DNA of 64,000 bases from Exiguobacterium indicum HHS 31 (GTDB taxonomy: Bacteria; Bacillota; Bacilli; Exiguobacteriales; Exiguobacteriaceae). The stretch spans positions 62,001 through 126,000 of the forward strand of contig NZ_MPSZ01000001.1 of assembly GCF_001939065.1 (NCBI RefSeq), read 5' to 3'. Both the position numbers and the translations under genes were made by a program. The notes beneath the pieces are model-generated. The model was not told the DNA's origin and searched no databases. It saw nothing but the letters and a program-made list of their open reading frames with translations. Below, piece by piece: positions 26,279 to 34,241 of the stretch; within the stretch, counting starts at the first letter, position 1, and each line of letters starts with the position of its first letter.

Positions 26279-27052
26279 ATGAAACGAGAAATGCATTATG
26301 TCGTCAAGGATCAAATCGCAACGCTAACGCTAGCTCGACCCAAACAACTGAATGCATTAACGTCGAATTTACTAGAAGAGTTGGCAGACGCTCTAGAAGA
26401 AGCGAATCAGGATGAGGAAGTACGTGTCATCGTCTTGACTGGTGAAGGACGTGGTTTTTGTGCAGGACAAGATTTGAAAACCGTCTCGCCTGAGCTCGAT
26501 CACGGTGAATATCTACAACAGTATTATCATCCTGTCGTTCGGGCACTCGCTAAATCGAAAAAACCGACGATCGCTGCCATCAATGGTGTAGCGGCAGGTG
26601 CCGGTTTGTCATTGACGCTTGCCTGCGATTTCCGGCTCGTCCACGCTGAAGCGAAATTGTCGCTCGGATTCATCAATATCGGTCTTGTCCCGGATGCAGG
26701 AGCGCCGTATTTCTTACCCCGGCTAATCGGTGCGGCAAAAGCAACGGAGCTTGCGTTACTCGGTGACACGATTTCAGCAGAAGAAGCCGTTTCGCTCAAC
26801 CTAGCAACACGAAGTATCGAATCAGAGAAATTTGTAGAAGAGGTCACAGCGTTTGCTCGTCAGCTGGCAGATCGTCCGACAAAAGTGATCGGGTACATCA
26901 AGCAGCTGCAAGCAGCGAGTTATGAAAATAACCTGGAGGAAATGCTTGCTCAAGAAATCATCTATCAGTCACGTGCTGGAAAAACGGAAGACCATCGCCA
27001 TGCTGTTGAATCCTTCATCGAAAAAAAACGCCCTGTTTTTGTCGGACGATGA
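26279..27052 (+). CDS. Enoyl-CoA hydratase/isomerase family protein
   Basis: 257-aa crotonase-fold protein. Oxyanion-hole residues lie in CAGQDLK and AAINGVAAGAGLSL, and the third motif is NIGLVPDAGAPYFLPRLIG. Asp in VPDAG, where hydratases have Glu-rich GC, is the pattern of PaaG-type isomerases, but a beta-oxidation hydratase is equally possible. It is alone in its transcription unit, with a FadR-like site in its promoter region and a bidirectional terminator behind it. Confidence 0.82.
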   Translation: MKREMHYVVKDQIATLTLARPKQLNALTSNLLEELADALEEANQDEEVRVIVLTGEGRGFCAGQDLKTVSPELDHGEYLQQYYHPVVRALAKSKKPTIAAINGVAAGAGLSLTLACDFRLVHAEAKLSLGFINIGLVPDAGAPYFLPRLIGAAKATELALLGDTISAEEAVSLNLATRSIESEKFVEEVTAFARQLADRPTKVIGYIKQLQAASYENNLEEMLAQEIIYQSRAGKTEDHRHAVESFIEKKRPVFVGR

Positions 27053-27073
27053 ATCAAGCATACTTTATAGAAG

Positions 27074-27112
27074 AAAGACGTCGGAAACGCACGATGCGCC
27101 GACGTCTTTTTA
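27074..27112. terminator. Bidirectional terminator between convergent genes
   Basis: Stem AAAGACGTCGG / CCGACGTCTTT followed by T5. The minus-strand antiporter gene ends inside its right flank. Confidence 0.88.
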
Positions 27113-28261
27113 ATTCAATTTCTTTTTGATTTTTCGTGCGGTCGCATGTGTACGGTTCGTCAATCCTGTAGAGATACGGAATAGTAGAATTCCAAGAAAA
27201 GCAGAAACAAAAATGTATATCCCGGTCAACGTCACGAATGCACCACTAGCGAGCGTGATGAAAAGTATCGAAAATTCACCACGTGGACCCAGACAAAAGC
27301 CAGATTCGATCGCATGATAATTCGATAAACCAAAGGACCTTCCGCCGAGGTAACCGACTAAGAATTTAGAGACGACTCCCCAAATGACAAGAGCGAAGAA
27401 AAATAGATCAATCGGTAATCCGTCAGTCAACTCGAATGACATTCCGAACATGATAAAGAACAATGGTAATAATAAGTCTTGGAACGGAGTGACTAGTCGT
27501 CTAAGATAACGCGTCTCATCCAGTTCGGTTAACAGAATACCGATGATGAAGGCGCCAAGTACTTCTGACAATCCGAATAAGATACCGATACCGGAAAATA
27601 ACAAGATTAACCCGATGATTCCGATGCCGGCATCAGGATGACGGTAGAGTGAATCGACGAGACGTTTCCGTCTTCGGATGAATAACGTCATGATGATTAA
27701 AGCAATGAAGAAGAAGCCAAATCCGAGAAAGATGATGCTGATTTTTACTACCGAGAACGTCTCAGTCCCTAAAACGAACGGGGCCGTCGTCAGTAGGATT
27801 GGTGCCATCAAATCTTCGAAGACGAGTAAGGACAGCACGAAGCGATTCACATCCTGATGTTTATCCGGTTCCCGATCGAGCAGCCGAGCAGAAATCGAAG
27901 AACTCGTCGCATATAAGACACAGCCAATCAAAAACGATTCGGCGACTGAAAAGCCAAACGATAGGGTCAACAGGATAGTCCCACCAAACGAAAGTAGAAT
28001 ATCGATGACTCCTGCTTTCCAAATGGAACGGAGCTGAATCAGCAAGTCCGCCACTGAAAATTTTAGACCAAGTAAAAAGAACAGGACGATGATGCCCGCT
28101 TCTCCTCCGAGTTTCAGCTCTTCGGGAGGGTCATAATAAAATCCAAGGACGATTCCGATCAAGATGAAGGCCAGAATACTCGGAACATGGAATCGTTCAC
28201 TCAAATAACTGATCGTAAATAAGCCGATGAGGATGAGACCGGCGTAAAAGAAAATTTCCAT
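27110..28261 (-). CDS. CPA2 family cation/proton antiporter
   Basis: 383-aa integral membrane protein with about 12 helices, resembling the transporter part of KefB/GerN-type sodium or potassium/proton antiporters (FHVPSILAFILIGIVLGF, IIVLFFLLGLKFS, and LGPRGEFSILF in the last third). No C-terminal RCK nucleotide-binding domain, so it may need a separate subunit or act alone. Its ribosome binding site is enclosed in a short perfect hairpin next to the start codon. Confidence 0.85.
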   Translation of the reverse strand: MEIFFYAGLILIGLFTISYLSERFHVPSILAFILIGIVLGFYYDPPEELKLGGEAGIIVLFFLLGLKFSVADLLIQLRSIWKAGVIDILLSFGGTILLTLSFGFSVAESFLIGCVLYATSSSISARLLDREPDKHQDVNRFVLSLLVFEDLMAPILLTTAPFVLGTETFSVVKISIIFLGFGFFFIALIIMTLFIRRRKRLVDSLYRHPDAGIGIIGLILLFSGIGILFGLSEVLGAFIIGILLTELDETRYLRRLVTPFQDLLLPLFFIMFGMSFELTDGLPIDLFFFALVIWGVVSKFLVGYLGGRSFGLSNYHAIESGFCLGPRGEFSILFITLASGAFVTLTGIYIFVSAFLGILLFRISTGLTNRTHATARKIKKKLN

Positions 28262-28275
28262 GGAGGATGTCCTCC
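28262..28275 (-). promoter_or_regulatory. Hairpin sequestering the ribosome binding site of the antiporter gene
   Basis: On the minus strand, GGAGG-ACAT-CCTCC ends at the base before the ATG. The left arm is the Shine-Dalgarno sequence itself, so the structure would hide it from the ribosome. Confidence 0.5.
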
Positions 28276-28343
28276 TTTCTGTACCCTATACCCTAATTCG
28301 CTGGCATTCATTAACTCGTTTCTCTCCTGGAGAACGGATACAG

Positions 28344-28397
28344 AAAAAAGCCTGGACACAAAACTTCTTTTTCAGAAGGTGAGTGTACAGGCTTTTA
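28344..28397 (-). terminator. Intrinsic terminator after the neopullulanase gene
   Basis: AAAAGCCTG-TACAC / GTGTCCAGGCTTTT type stem with an inner CTTC/GAAG stem, ending in T6 on the minus strand. Confidence 0.8.
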
Positions 28398-28402
28398 AAT
28401 GG

Positions 28403-30190
28403 TTATAAGACTTGAACGATCGTTCCAGAATACGCAGGGAGAGAGACATCAAGCGTCTGCTGGTGCGTGTTCGTCAATAAATCAAGCCCCCGACCAGCTT
28501 GTGGAGCGGTCAACGAAACGGGAGCATCTGAATTGTTGAAGTAGATATAATATAATCCTTCCGGGCTCATGCGACGCATGATGATTGTATTCGTCTCATC
28601 ATTCGCGTGAACGAAAGAGATATGTCCTTTGTTCGCAAGCGTCTTATGTTGCTTTCGAAGCTGTAGCAAGTGTCGTGTATAGGCGAATAACTCCTGATCC
28701 TGCTCCTCTGGATCCCACGGCATACATTTTCGGCAGCCTGGATCTTGATCGCCATCGAGACCGATCTCATCACCATAATAGATGACGGGACTACCCGAGA
28801 ACGTCAACATCGATAACAAGAGAAGACGAAGCTTCTGTTTGTTATTCCCAGCACGTGTCAACGCACGCGGTGTATCGTGTGATCCGATTAGATTGAAGGT
28901 CACTTCATTGACATTCATCGTGTTTGAGAACAACACATGCGACATATCGTTCGCATACGAGCTTGCTTTAGTCTTATCTAAGGCAAAGAAGTTCAAAGCG
29001 GCATTCGTAAATGGATAGTTCATGACGGCGTCAAACTGGTCACCGAGCAACCATTCCTGTGAGTCATGCCAAATTTCACCAAGGATATACGTGTCAGGGT
29101 TGACTTCCTTGACGACTTGACGGAAATCACGCCAAAATGCGTGATCGACCTCGTTGGCGACGTCGAGTCGCCAGCCATCGATTCCGAATTCTTCGACCCA
29201 GTAGCGGGCGACATGGAGTAAGTATGATTTTACTTCATCGTTCTCGGTATTGAATTTTGGCATCTCAGGTACAAAAGCAAATGTATCGTAGTTCGGTAGC
29301 GGCTCGGTCACGAGTGGGAAATCGCGCAGATGGAACCATTCTTTATAGGTGGAACGACTACCATGTTCACGAATATCAGCGAATGCTTTGTGGTGGAAGC
29401 CGGCATGATTGAAAACGGCATCTAGCATGATACGAATGCCATGTGCGTGTAACAAATCGACCATTTCCTTGAATTTCTCTTTCGTACCGAACTGTGGATC
29501 AATTTCTAAGTAATCGATTGTGTCATATTTATGATTCGATTTCGCCAAGAAGATCGGGCAGAAGTAAATACCAGTGATACCAAGTTCAACGAGATAATCG
29601 ATGTGATCGATGACCCCTTGGAAATCTCCACCGAAAAGATTCGTCGTCGTCGGTGCTGTACTATTCCATGGGAGTGTACCAGCTGGATCATTCGTCGTAT
29701 CGCCATTTGCGAAGCGATCTGGGAAGATTTGATACCAAACCGTATCCTGGACCCAATCTGGTGCAGTGAATACGTCGACTGCATTAAGAAAAGGAACGCA
29801 GAAATAGTAGCCAGTATCATCGAGCGGTTTTTCGTCGAACCATCCACGTTCCGTGAATACATGACTCGTTGAACCGTCATGGAGACGGAAACCATATCGT
29901 AGACGACGGAAGGGAGGTACGACATCGATGAACCAATAATCGTATAACTCATCTGATCCACTTCGCTTCATCGGTGTTTCAAATGTATTCCAGTAGTTTG
30001 ATTTTGAGGGATCGAAGTTCCAATCGGCAGCATCCGGATTTTCAGTATGCCAATCGTATGGATCGCCCCATATCAAATCGACGCGATCAACGTCATTTTT
30101 TTTCGTTTGTAAACGGATGTGGATTGTTCGCTCATCATATTTATAGACGAACGGAGACATCGCACGGTGAAACACAGCTTCTTTGAACAT
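28403..30190 (-). CDS. Neopullulanase / maltogenic amylase-type glycoside hydrolase (GH13_20)
   Basis: 595-aa cytosolic enzyme (no signal peptide) that hydrolyses cyclodextrins, pullulan fragments or maltodextrins. The N-terminal 130 residues form the starch-binding CBM34-like domain of the subfamily. The catalytic triad is visible: Asp nucleophile in DGWRLDVANEVD, Glu in LGEIWHD, and the transition-state Asp in GSHDTPR. Start at ATG 30190, with AAGGAG 9 nt upstream. Divergent from the transporter operon, with several LacI-type operators in the shared region. It should degrade imported maltodextrins. Confidence 0.9.
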   Translation of the reverse strand: MFKEAVFHRAMSPFVYKYDERTIHIRLQTKKNDVDRVDLIWGDPYDWHTENPDAADWNFDPSKSNYWNTFETPMKRSGSDELYDYWFIDVVPPFRRLRYGFRLHDGSTSHVFTERGWFDEKPLDDTGYYFCVPFLNAVDVFTAPDWVQDTVWYQIFPDRFANGDTTNDPAGTLPWNSTAPTTTNLFGGDFQGVIDHIDYLVELGITGIYFCPIFLAKSNHKYDTIDYLEIDPQFGTKEKFKEMVDLLHAHGIRIMLDAVFNHAGFHHKAFADIREHGSRSTYKEWFHLRDFPLVTEPLPNYDTFAFVPEMPKFNTENDEVKSYLLHVARYWVEEFGIDGWRLDVANEVDHAFWRDFRQVVKEVNPDTYILGEIWHDSQEWLLGDQFDAVMNYPFTNAALNFFALDKTKASSYANDMSHVLFSNTMNVNEVTFNLIGSHDTPRALTRAGNNKQKLRLLLLSMLTFSGSPVIYYGDEIGLDGDQDPGCRKCMPWDPEEQDQELFAYTRHLLQLRKQHKTLANKGHISFVHANDETNTIIMRRMSPEGLYYIYFNNSDAPVSLTAPQAGRGLDLLTNTHQQTLDVSLPAYSGTIVQVL

Positions 30191-30209
30191 GGCAGTCACT
30201 CCTTAACGC

Positions 30210-30221
30210 AATCGCTTGCAT
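30210..30221. promoter_or_regulatory. LacI-type operator 1 (neopullulanase side)
   Basis: Palindrome GCAATCGCTTGC, 20 bp upstream of the neopullulanase start. It has the central CG and flanking GCAA/TTGC typical of LacI-family sites. Confidence 0.6.
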
Positions 30222-30318
30222 CATATTGATTATGTCTTCGACCTAAGAATAGTAAAGCGCTTTCTTAAAGTCAATTCCAATCCCGTGAAATCAAGGATTC
30301 CTGATAAAAGTCGAGAGT

Positions 30319-30340
30319 ATGATGCAATCGTTTGCATCAT
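30319..30340. promoter_or_regulatory. LacI-type operator 2, nearly perfect 22-bp palindrome
   Basis: Core TGCAATCGTTTGCA (30323-30336), extended symmetrically on both sides by four bases. The core is the exact reverse complement of the operator in front of the maltose phosphorylase gene (36943-36956), which argues that one regulator serves both. Confidence 0.75.
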
Positions 30341-30359
30341 GTTGTGCAAACAATAAAAA

Positions 30360-30373
30360 TGAAAACGTTTTCT
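30360..30373. promoter_or_regulatory. CcpA cre-like site
   Basis: TGAAAACGTTTTCT fits the catabolite-responsive consensus TGWAANCGNTNWCA at all but the final position. It lies in the divergent maltodextrin control region and suggests glucose repression. Confidence 0.55.
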
Positions 30374-30467
30374 TTTTATGCACTTATTCTATCTAGCATT
30401 TGATTCAAATAATGAAATCAAAAATAAAAAGTTTTTGAAATGTAAGAAAATAATTGAATAAAAGGAC

Positions 30468-30495
30468 TTGTCAAAAGGATTTTAGATTGTATAAT
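30468..30495 (+). promoter_or_regulatory. Sigma-A promoter of the maltodextrin transport operon
   Basis: TTGTCA (30468-30473), a 16-nt spacer, consensus TATAAT (30490-30495). Predicted start near 30502, giving a leader of about 140 nt. Confidence 0.75.
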
Positions 30496-30510
30496 AAAAA
30501 TGTAAAGGTG

Positions 30511-30526
30511 ATGCAAACGTTTTCAT
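30511..30526. promoter_or_regulatory. LacI-type operator 3, just downstream of the transport promoter
   Basis: ATGCAAACGTTTTCAT, about 10 bp after the predicted transcription start, a classical repressor position. An overlapping cre-like match (ATAAAACGCTTACA, 30525-30538) follows. Confidence 0.6.
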
Positions 30527-30577
30527 AAAACGCTTACAACCACTCGGTTGTTATCATGAGAAAATGGTTGTGCCTTT

Positions 30578-30594
30578 ATGCAAACGTTGTGCAT
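30578..30594. promoter_or_regulatory. LacI-type operator 4, imperfect, in the leader
   Basis: ATGCAAACGTTGTGCAT keeps both TGCA ends and AACGTT but has an odd-length centre, so affinity is probably lower. Confidence 0.4.
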
Positions 30595-30639
30595 TAAAAC
30601 TTATCATTCATAAGTTAACTTGGGGAGGAAATTTCAATC

Positions 30640-31902
30640 ATGGAAATGAAAAAATTCGTAGCAGGTCTCTCTGTATCTGTCATGGCAATCGGTGCACTTG
30701 CAGCATGTGGCGGTGGATCAGACTCTGAATCATCATCTTCAGATTCAGGTAGTAAAAAACCAAGCAAGATCGTCATCTGGGAAGACACTGAAAAAGCTGA
30801 AACGACTAAAGCAGCAGCTAAAGCGTTCGAAGAAAAAGAAGGCGTCAAAGTTGAAGTCAAAGAAGTTAAGATGACAGATCAGCAGAAGAAAGTAGCACTT
30901 GACGGACCAGCAGGTAAAGGACCGGATATCATGCTTCTTCCACACGACCAAATCGGTACAGTCGTTGACCAAGGCTTGATCGCAGAGCTCAAGGATGGCG
31001 AAAAAGCACTTGAGCCATTCATCGATACAGCGAAATCAGCAGTAACGTTTGACGGTAAAGTCTACGGATATCCGAAAGCAGTTGAAACACCAATCCTCCT
31101 CTTCAATAAAGATGAATTAAAAGAAGCACCAGCTTCAATGGACGATCTGTACAAGATCTCAACAGAGCAAAAGAAAGACGGCAAATACGGATTCCTCGCG
31201 CTTTGGGATAACTTCTACTTCGCACACGGTCCAATTGGTGGCTACGGCGGATATGTCTTCAAAGACAACGGTGGCAAATTGGATCCAGCAGATATCGGCT
31301 TGAACAACAAAGGTGCTGTCGAAGGTATGGATTACATCGGCAAGTGGTACAAAGAAGGTCTCTTCCCGAAAGGTCTTATCGGTGGTGGCGGTGGTCAAGC
31401 ACTTGACCAACTCTTCGGCGATAAAAAAGCTGTTGCTGTCATGAACGGTCCATGGGCAGTTGCGAGCTATAAAGAAAAAGGCATCAACCTCGGAGCTTCA
31501 GCTCTTCCGAAACTTCCAAACGGTGAGCCGATTAAAACATTCGTTGGTGTAAAAACATACGCGATTTCAGCATACTCGGAAAATGCAGAGTGGGCTGAGA
31601 AGTTCTTGGCATCACTCACTGGTGAAGAGAACGCGAAAGCAATGTTCGAAAAATACAATGAGATCCCACCAGTCACTGCGCTTCAAGAAGATGCAGCAAT
31701 CAAGGATAACGAAGTCGCAGCAGCAGTCTTCGCACAATCACAAAACGGTGTGCCAATGCCGAACATCGCTGAGATGGGTCAAGTTTGGGAACCAATGGCA
31801 GCAGCACTCCAGCTTGTTGCAACAAACAAACAAGACGCACAAAAATCAGCTGATGATGCTGTCAAACAAATCAAGCAACAAATCGAAGCTAACAATCAAT
31901 AA
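30640..31902 (+). CDS. Maltodextrin-binding lipoprotein of an ABC importer
   Basis: 420-aa extracellular solute-binding protein (family 1). A lipoprotein signal ends in the lipobox LAAC with the modified Cys at residue 23, followed by a Ser/Gly-rich linker. GPDIMLLPHDQIG, NGPWAVASYKEKG and the C-terminal AEMGQVWEPM resemble MalE/MdxE. It delivers maltodextrins to the two permeases encoded next. Strong GGGGAGG ribosome binding site. First gene of the transport operon. A strong hairpin behind it probably raises its level over the permeases. Confidence 0.9.
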   Translation: MEMKKFVAGLSVSVMAIGALAACGGGSDSESSSSDSGSKKPSKIVIWEDTEKAETTKAAAKAFEEKEGVKVEVKEVKMTDQQKKVALDGPAGKGPDIMLLPHDQIGTVVDQGLIAELKDGEKALEPFIDTAKSAVTFDGKVYGYPKAVETPILLFNKDELKEAPASMDDLYKISTEQKKDGKYGFLALWDNFYFAHGPIGGYGGYVFKDNGGKLDPADIGLNNKGAVEGMDYIGKWYKEGLFPKGLIGGGGGQALDQLFGDKKAVAVMNGPWAVASYKEKGINLGASALPKLPNGEPIKTFVGVKTYAISAYSENAEWAEKFLASLTGEENAKAMFEKYNEIPPVTALQEDAAIKDNEVAAAVFAQSQNGVPMPNIAEMGQVWEPMAAALQLVATNKQDAQKSADDAVKQIKQQIEANNQ

Positions 31903-31943
31903 GCGTAAATGGAACGCGTGAATCCATGAAAAAGAGATAAAGA

Positions 31944-31970
31944 GAGGGGGATCTTGGATTCCCCCTCATC
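31944..31970 (+). terminator. Intra-operon hairpin between binding protein and permease genes
   Basis: GAGGGGGATC / GATTCCCCCTC with loop TTG. The T-run after it is poor, so it more likely protects the upstream message or partly attenuates than ends transcription. Confidence 0.65.
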
Positions 31971-32028
31971 TTTATGGTTGGAAGAGAAGCCTGAGGTCAG
32001 ACATGACCTTTGGAAAGGAGAACGGACG

Positions 32029-33384
32029 ATGGCTGCGATTGCAACACCACACCCGACGAATCCAACGCCTGAAAAAAAGACGAACCACCGCACGATTGCG
32101 GCGCTGATGTCGATCATTCCAGGAGTAGGACAACTATACAATAAACAATTCCTTAAAGGCGCGACATTTTTTGTCGTCGTACTATCATATTTTCTCGTCA
32201 ACTTTGAACTGTTCTTCAAAGGAGCCGGAAATGGTCCTGGCGATCGCGGAGCGATCTGGGGCTTGATTACACTCGGTGAGGTACCAGGCGTAAGGGGGGA
32301 TCACTCGATCTTTCTAATGGTCGAGGGCATCATTGCCTTGATTTTACTTGTCTTTGGTATCGCCATTTACGTCTGGAACTTTATCGATGCGTATCGAATC
32401 GGTAAGTTGCGCGACATGAACCTCGAAGTACCTTCCTTGAAGATGCAACTACGGAACTTCCGCGATAATGGATTCCCGTATGCGATGTTGATTCCTTCGT
32501 TAGTACTTTTAGTGTTCACAGTCGTCTTACCGTTGATCTTTACTTTCTTAATTGCTTTTACGAACTATAAGTTCAACAACTCGCCTCCAGCAAAGCTGGT
32601 CGACTGGATCGGGATTCAAAACTTCTTGAATATCTTTACGGTTGATATTTTCCGCGATACATTCGTCAGCGTTCTTGGTTGGACGCTTGTCTGGACCGTC
32701 GCTTCGACGACAGGTGTCATCGCGATCGGTATCGGACTTGCAGTCTTGCTGAACCAAAAAGGACTCAAAGGAAAGCGGTTCTTCCGTTCCATCTTGATCC
32801 TGTCATGGGCAGTACCAGCCTTCATCACGATTTTGATCTTCCGCTCGATGTTCAATGAGACATTCGGTGTCTTCAATACGACATTGTTACCAGCGATCGG
32901 TCTTACTGACGGTGTCGACTGGATGACAGATCCGACGTATACGAAGCTTGCTTTGATCGGGATTCAGTGGTGGTTAGGTTTCCCATACATCATGACACTG
33001 ACGACGGGAATCTTGCAGTCGATACCAGAAGATCTTTATGAGGCAGCAACAATCGACGGAGCGACAGCAGGAGAGAAGTTCCGCTTGATCACATTGCCGA
33101 TGATTCTTTTCGCAACAGCACCGATCTTGATCACGCAGTATACGTTCAACTTCAATAACTTCAATATCATCTATCTCTTCAACAACGGTGGACCGGCAGT
33201 ACCAGGTCAATCGGCTGGTGGAACGGATATCTTGATTTCGTGGATTTACAAATTGTCGCTTGGTGCGAACCCGCAGTATGGATTCGCAGCAGCGATCACG
33301 CTTGTGTTGTCGTTCTTCATCATGACGATTGCCGTCATTCAGTTCAAGCGTTCAAAATCATTCAAAGATGAGGATATGATCTAA
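32029..33384 (+). CDS. Maltodextrin ABC transporter permease, MalF/MdxF type
   Basis: 451-aa membrane protein with eight or so helices. The coupling EAA loop is seen as YEAATIDGATAGEKFRLITL. An N-terminal membrane segment carries IPGVGQLYNKQFLKG, common in Gram-positive MalF homologues. Start at ATG 32029 with AAAGGAG 9 nt upstream. The earlier in-frame TTG at 31954 lies inside the intra-operon hairpin and is rejected. Pairs with the next gene product. No ATPase gene is present, so a shared MsmX-type ATPase elsewhere is likely. Confidence 0.9.
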   Translation: MAAIATPHPTNPTPEKKTNHRTIAALMSIIPGVGQLYNKQFLKGATFFVVVLSYFLVNFELFFKGAGNGPGDRGAIWGLITLGEVPGVRGDHSIFLMVEGIIALILLVFGIAIYVWNFIDAYRIGKLRDMNLEVPSLKMQLRNFRDNGFPYAMLIPSLVLLVFTVVLPLIFTFLIAFTNYKFNNSPPAKLVDWIGIQNFLNIFTVDIFRDTFVSVLGWTLVWTVASTTGVIAIGIGLAVLLNQKGLKGKRFFRSILILSWAVPAFITILIFRSMFNETFGVFNTTLLPAIGLTDGVDWMTDPTYTKLALIGIQWWLGFPYIMTLTTGILQSIPEDLYEAATIDGATAGEKFRLITLPMILFATAPILITQYTFNFNNFNIIYLFNNGGPAVPGQSAGGTDILISWIYKLSLGANPQYGFAAAITLVLSFFIMTIAVIQFKRSKSFKDEDMI

Positions 33385-33385
33385 T

Positions 33386-34219
33386 ATGAGAAAACAAAAC
33401 CGAATCAACATGGCGTTGTCATATCTCATTTTGACGGTCGCCTCCATCATTATCGTCTATCCACTCCTTTGGGTCGTTGGTACTTCACTTAACCCAGGGA
33501 AAAGTATTACATCGGATATCTTCCCAAGTAATCCGACTTTGATTCACTACTTCGATTTGTTCGATCCATCAAAAACGGATTATGGCATGTGGTATTTAAA
33601 CACAATCAAGATTGCCGTCATCACGATGGTCGTCTCCGTCGCTCTAATCACGTTAACAGGATACATTTTTTCACGCTATCGCTTCGTCGGTCGGAAAAAT
33701 TCACTGATCTTGTTCCTCGTGTTGCAGATGGTACCGCAATTCGTTGCCATTATTGCGATTTATGTCTTGCTTAATATGTTAGAATTGTTTGATACGCATC
33801 TGGCGCTTATCCTACTCTACTCGGGTGGAGCGATTCCAATGAATACGTATCTTGCAAAAGGATATTTTGATACGATTCCAAAAGAACTCGATGAGGCGGC
33901 ACGGATGGATGGTGCCGGTCACTTACGAATCTTCTGGCAAATCATCTTACCGCTCGCAAAACCGATGGTCGCCGTCATCGCGTTGTTCAACTTCATGGCA
34001 CCATTCAACGACTTCATTTTAGCATCGCTCGTCCTGCGTTCTCCTGAGAAACAGACACTTGCGGTCGGGTTGTACAACATGGTGTCGGAGCAGTTCGACA
34101 ATAACTTCACGTTATTTGCGGCAGGTGCCGTATTATCAGCAGTTCCAATCGTTCTTCTCTTCTTCGCATTCCAGCGCTTCTTCGTGTCTGGATTGACGGC
34201 TGGTGGAACAAAAGGATAA
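33386..34219 (+). CDS. Maltodextrin ABC transporter permease, MalG/MdxG type
   Basis: 277-aa permease with six predicted helices and the EAA motif DEAARMDGAGHLRIFWQIILP near residues 170-190. It starts one base after the MalF-type stop, so translation is coupled. Forms the heterodimeric channel with the preceding protein. Confidence 0.92.
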   Translation: MRKQNRINMALSYLILTVASIIIVYPLLWVVGTSLNPGKSITSDIFPSNPTLIHYFDLFDPSKTDYGMWYLNTIKIAVITMVVSVALITLTGYIFSRYRFVGRKNSLILFLVLQMVPQFVAIIAIYVLLNMLELFDTHLALILLYSGGAIPMNTYLAKGYFDTIPKELDEAARMDGAGHLRIFWQIILPLAKPMVAVIALFNFMAPFNDFILASLVLRSPEKQTLAVGLYNMVSEQFDNNFTLFAAGAVLSAVPIVLLFFAFQRFFVSGLTAGGTKG

Positions 34220-34241
34220 TCATAAGGGGGAAATCAGCGGC

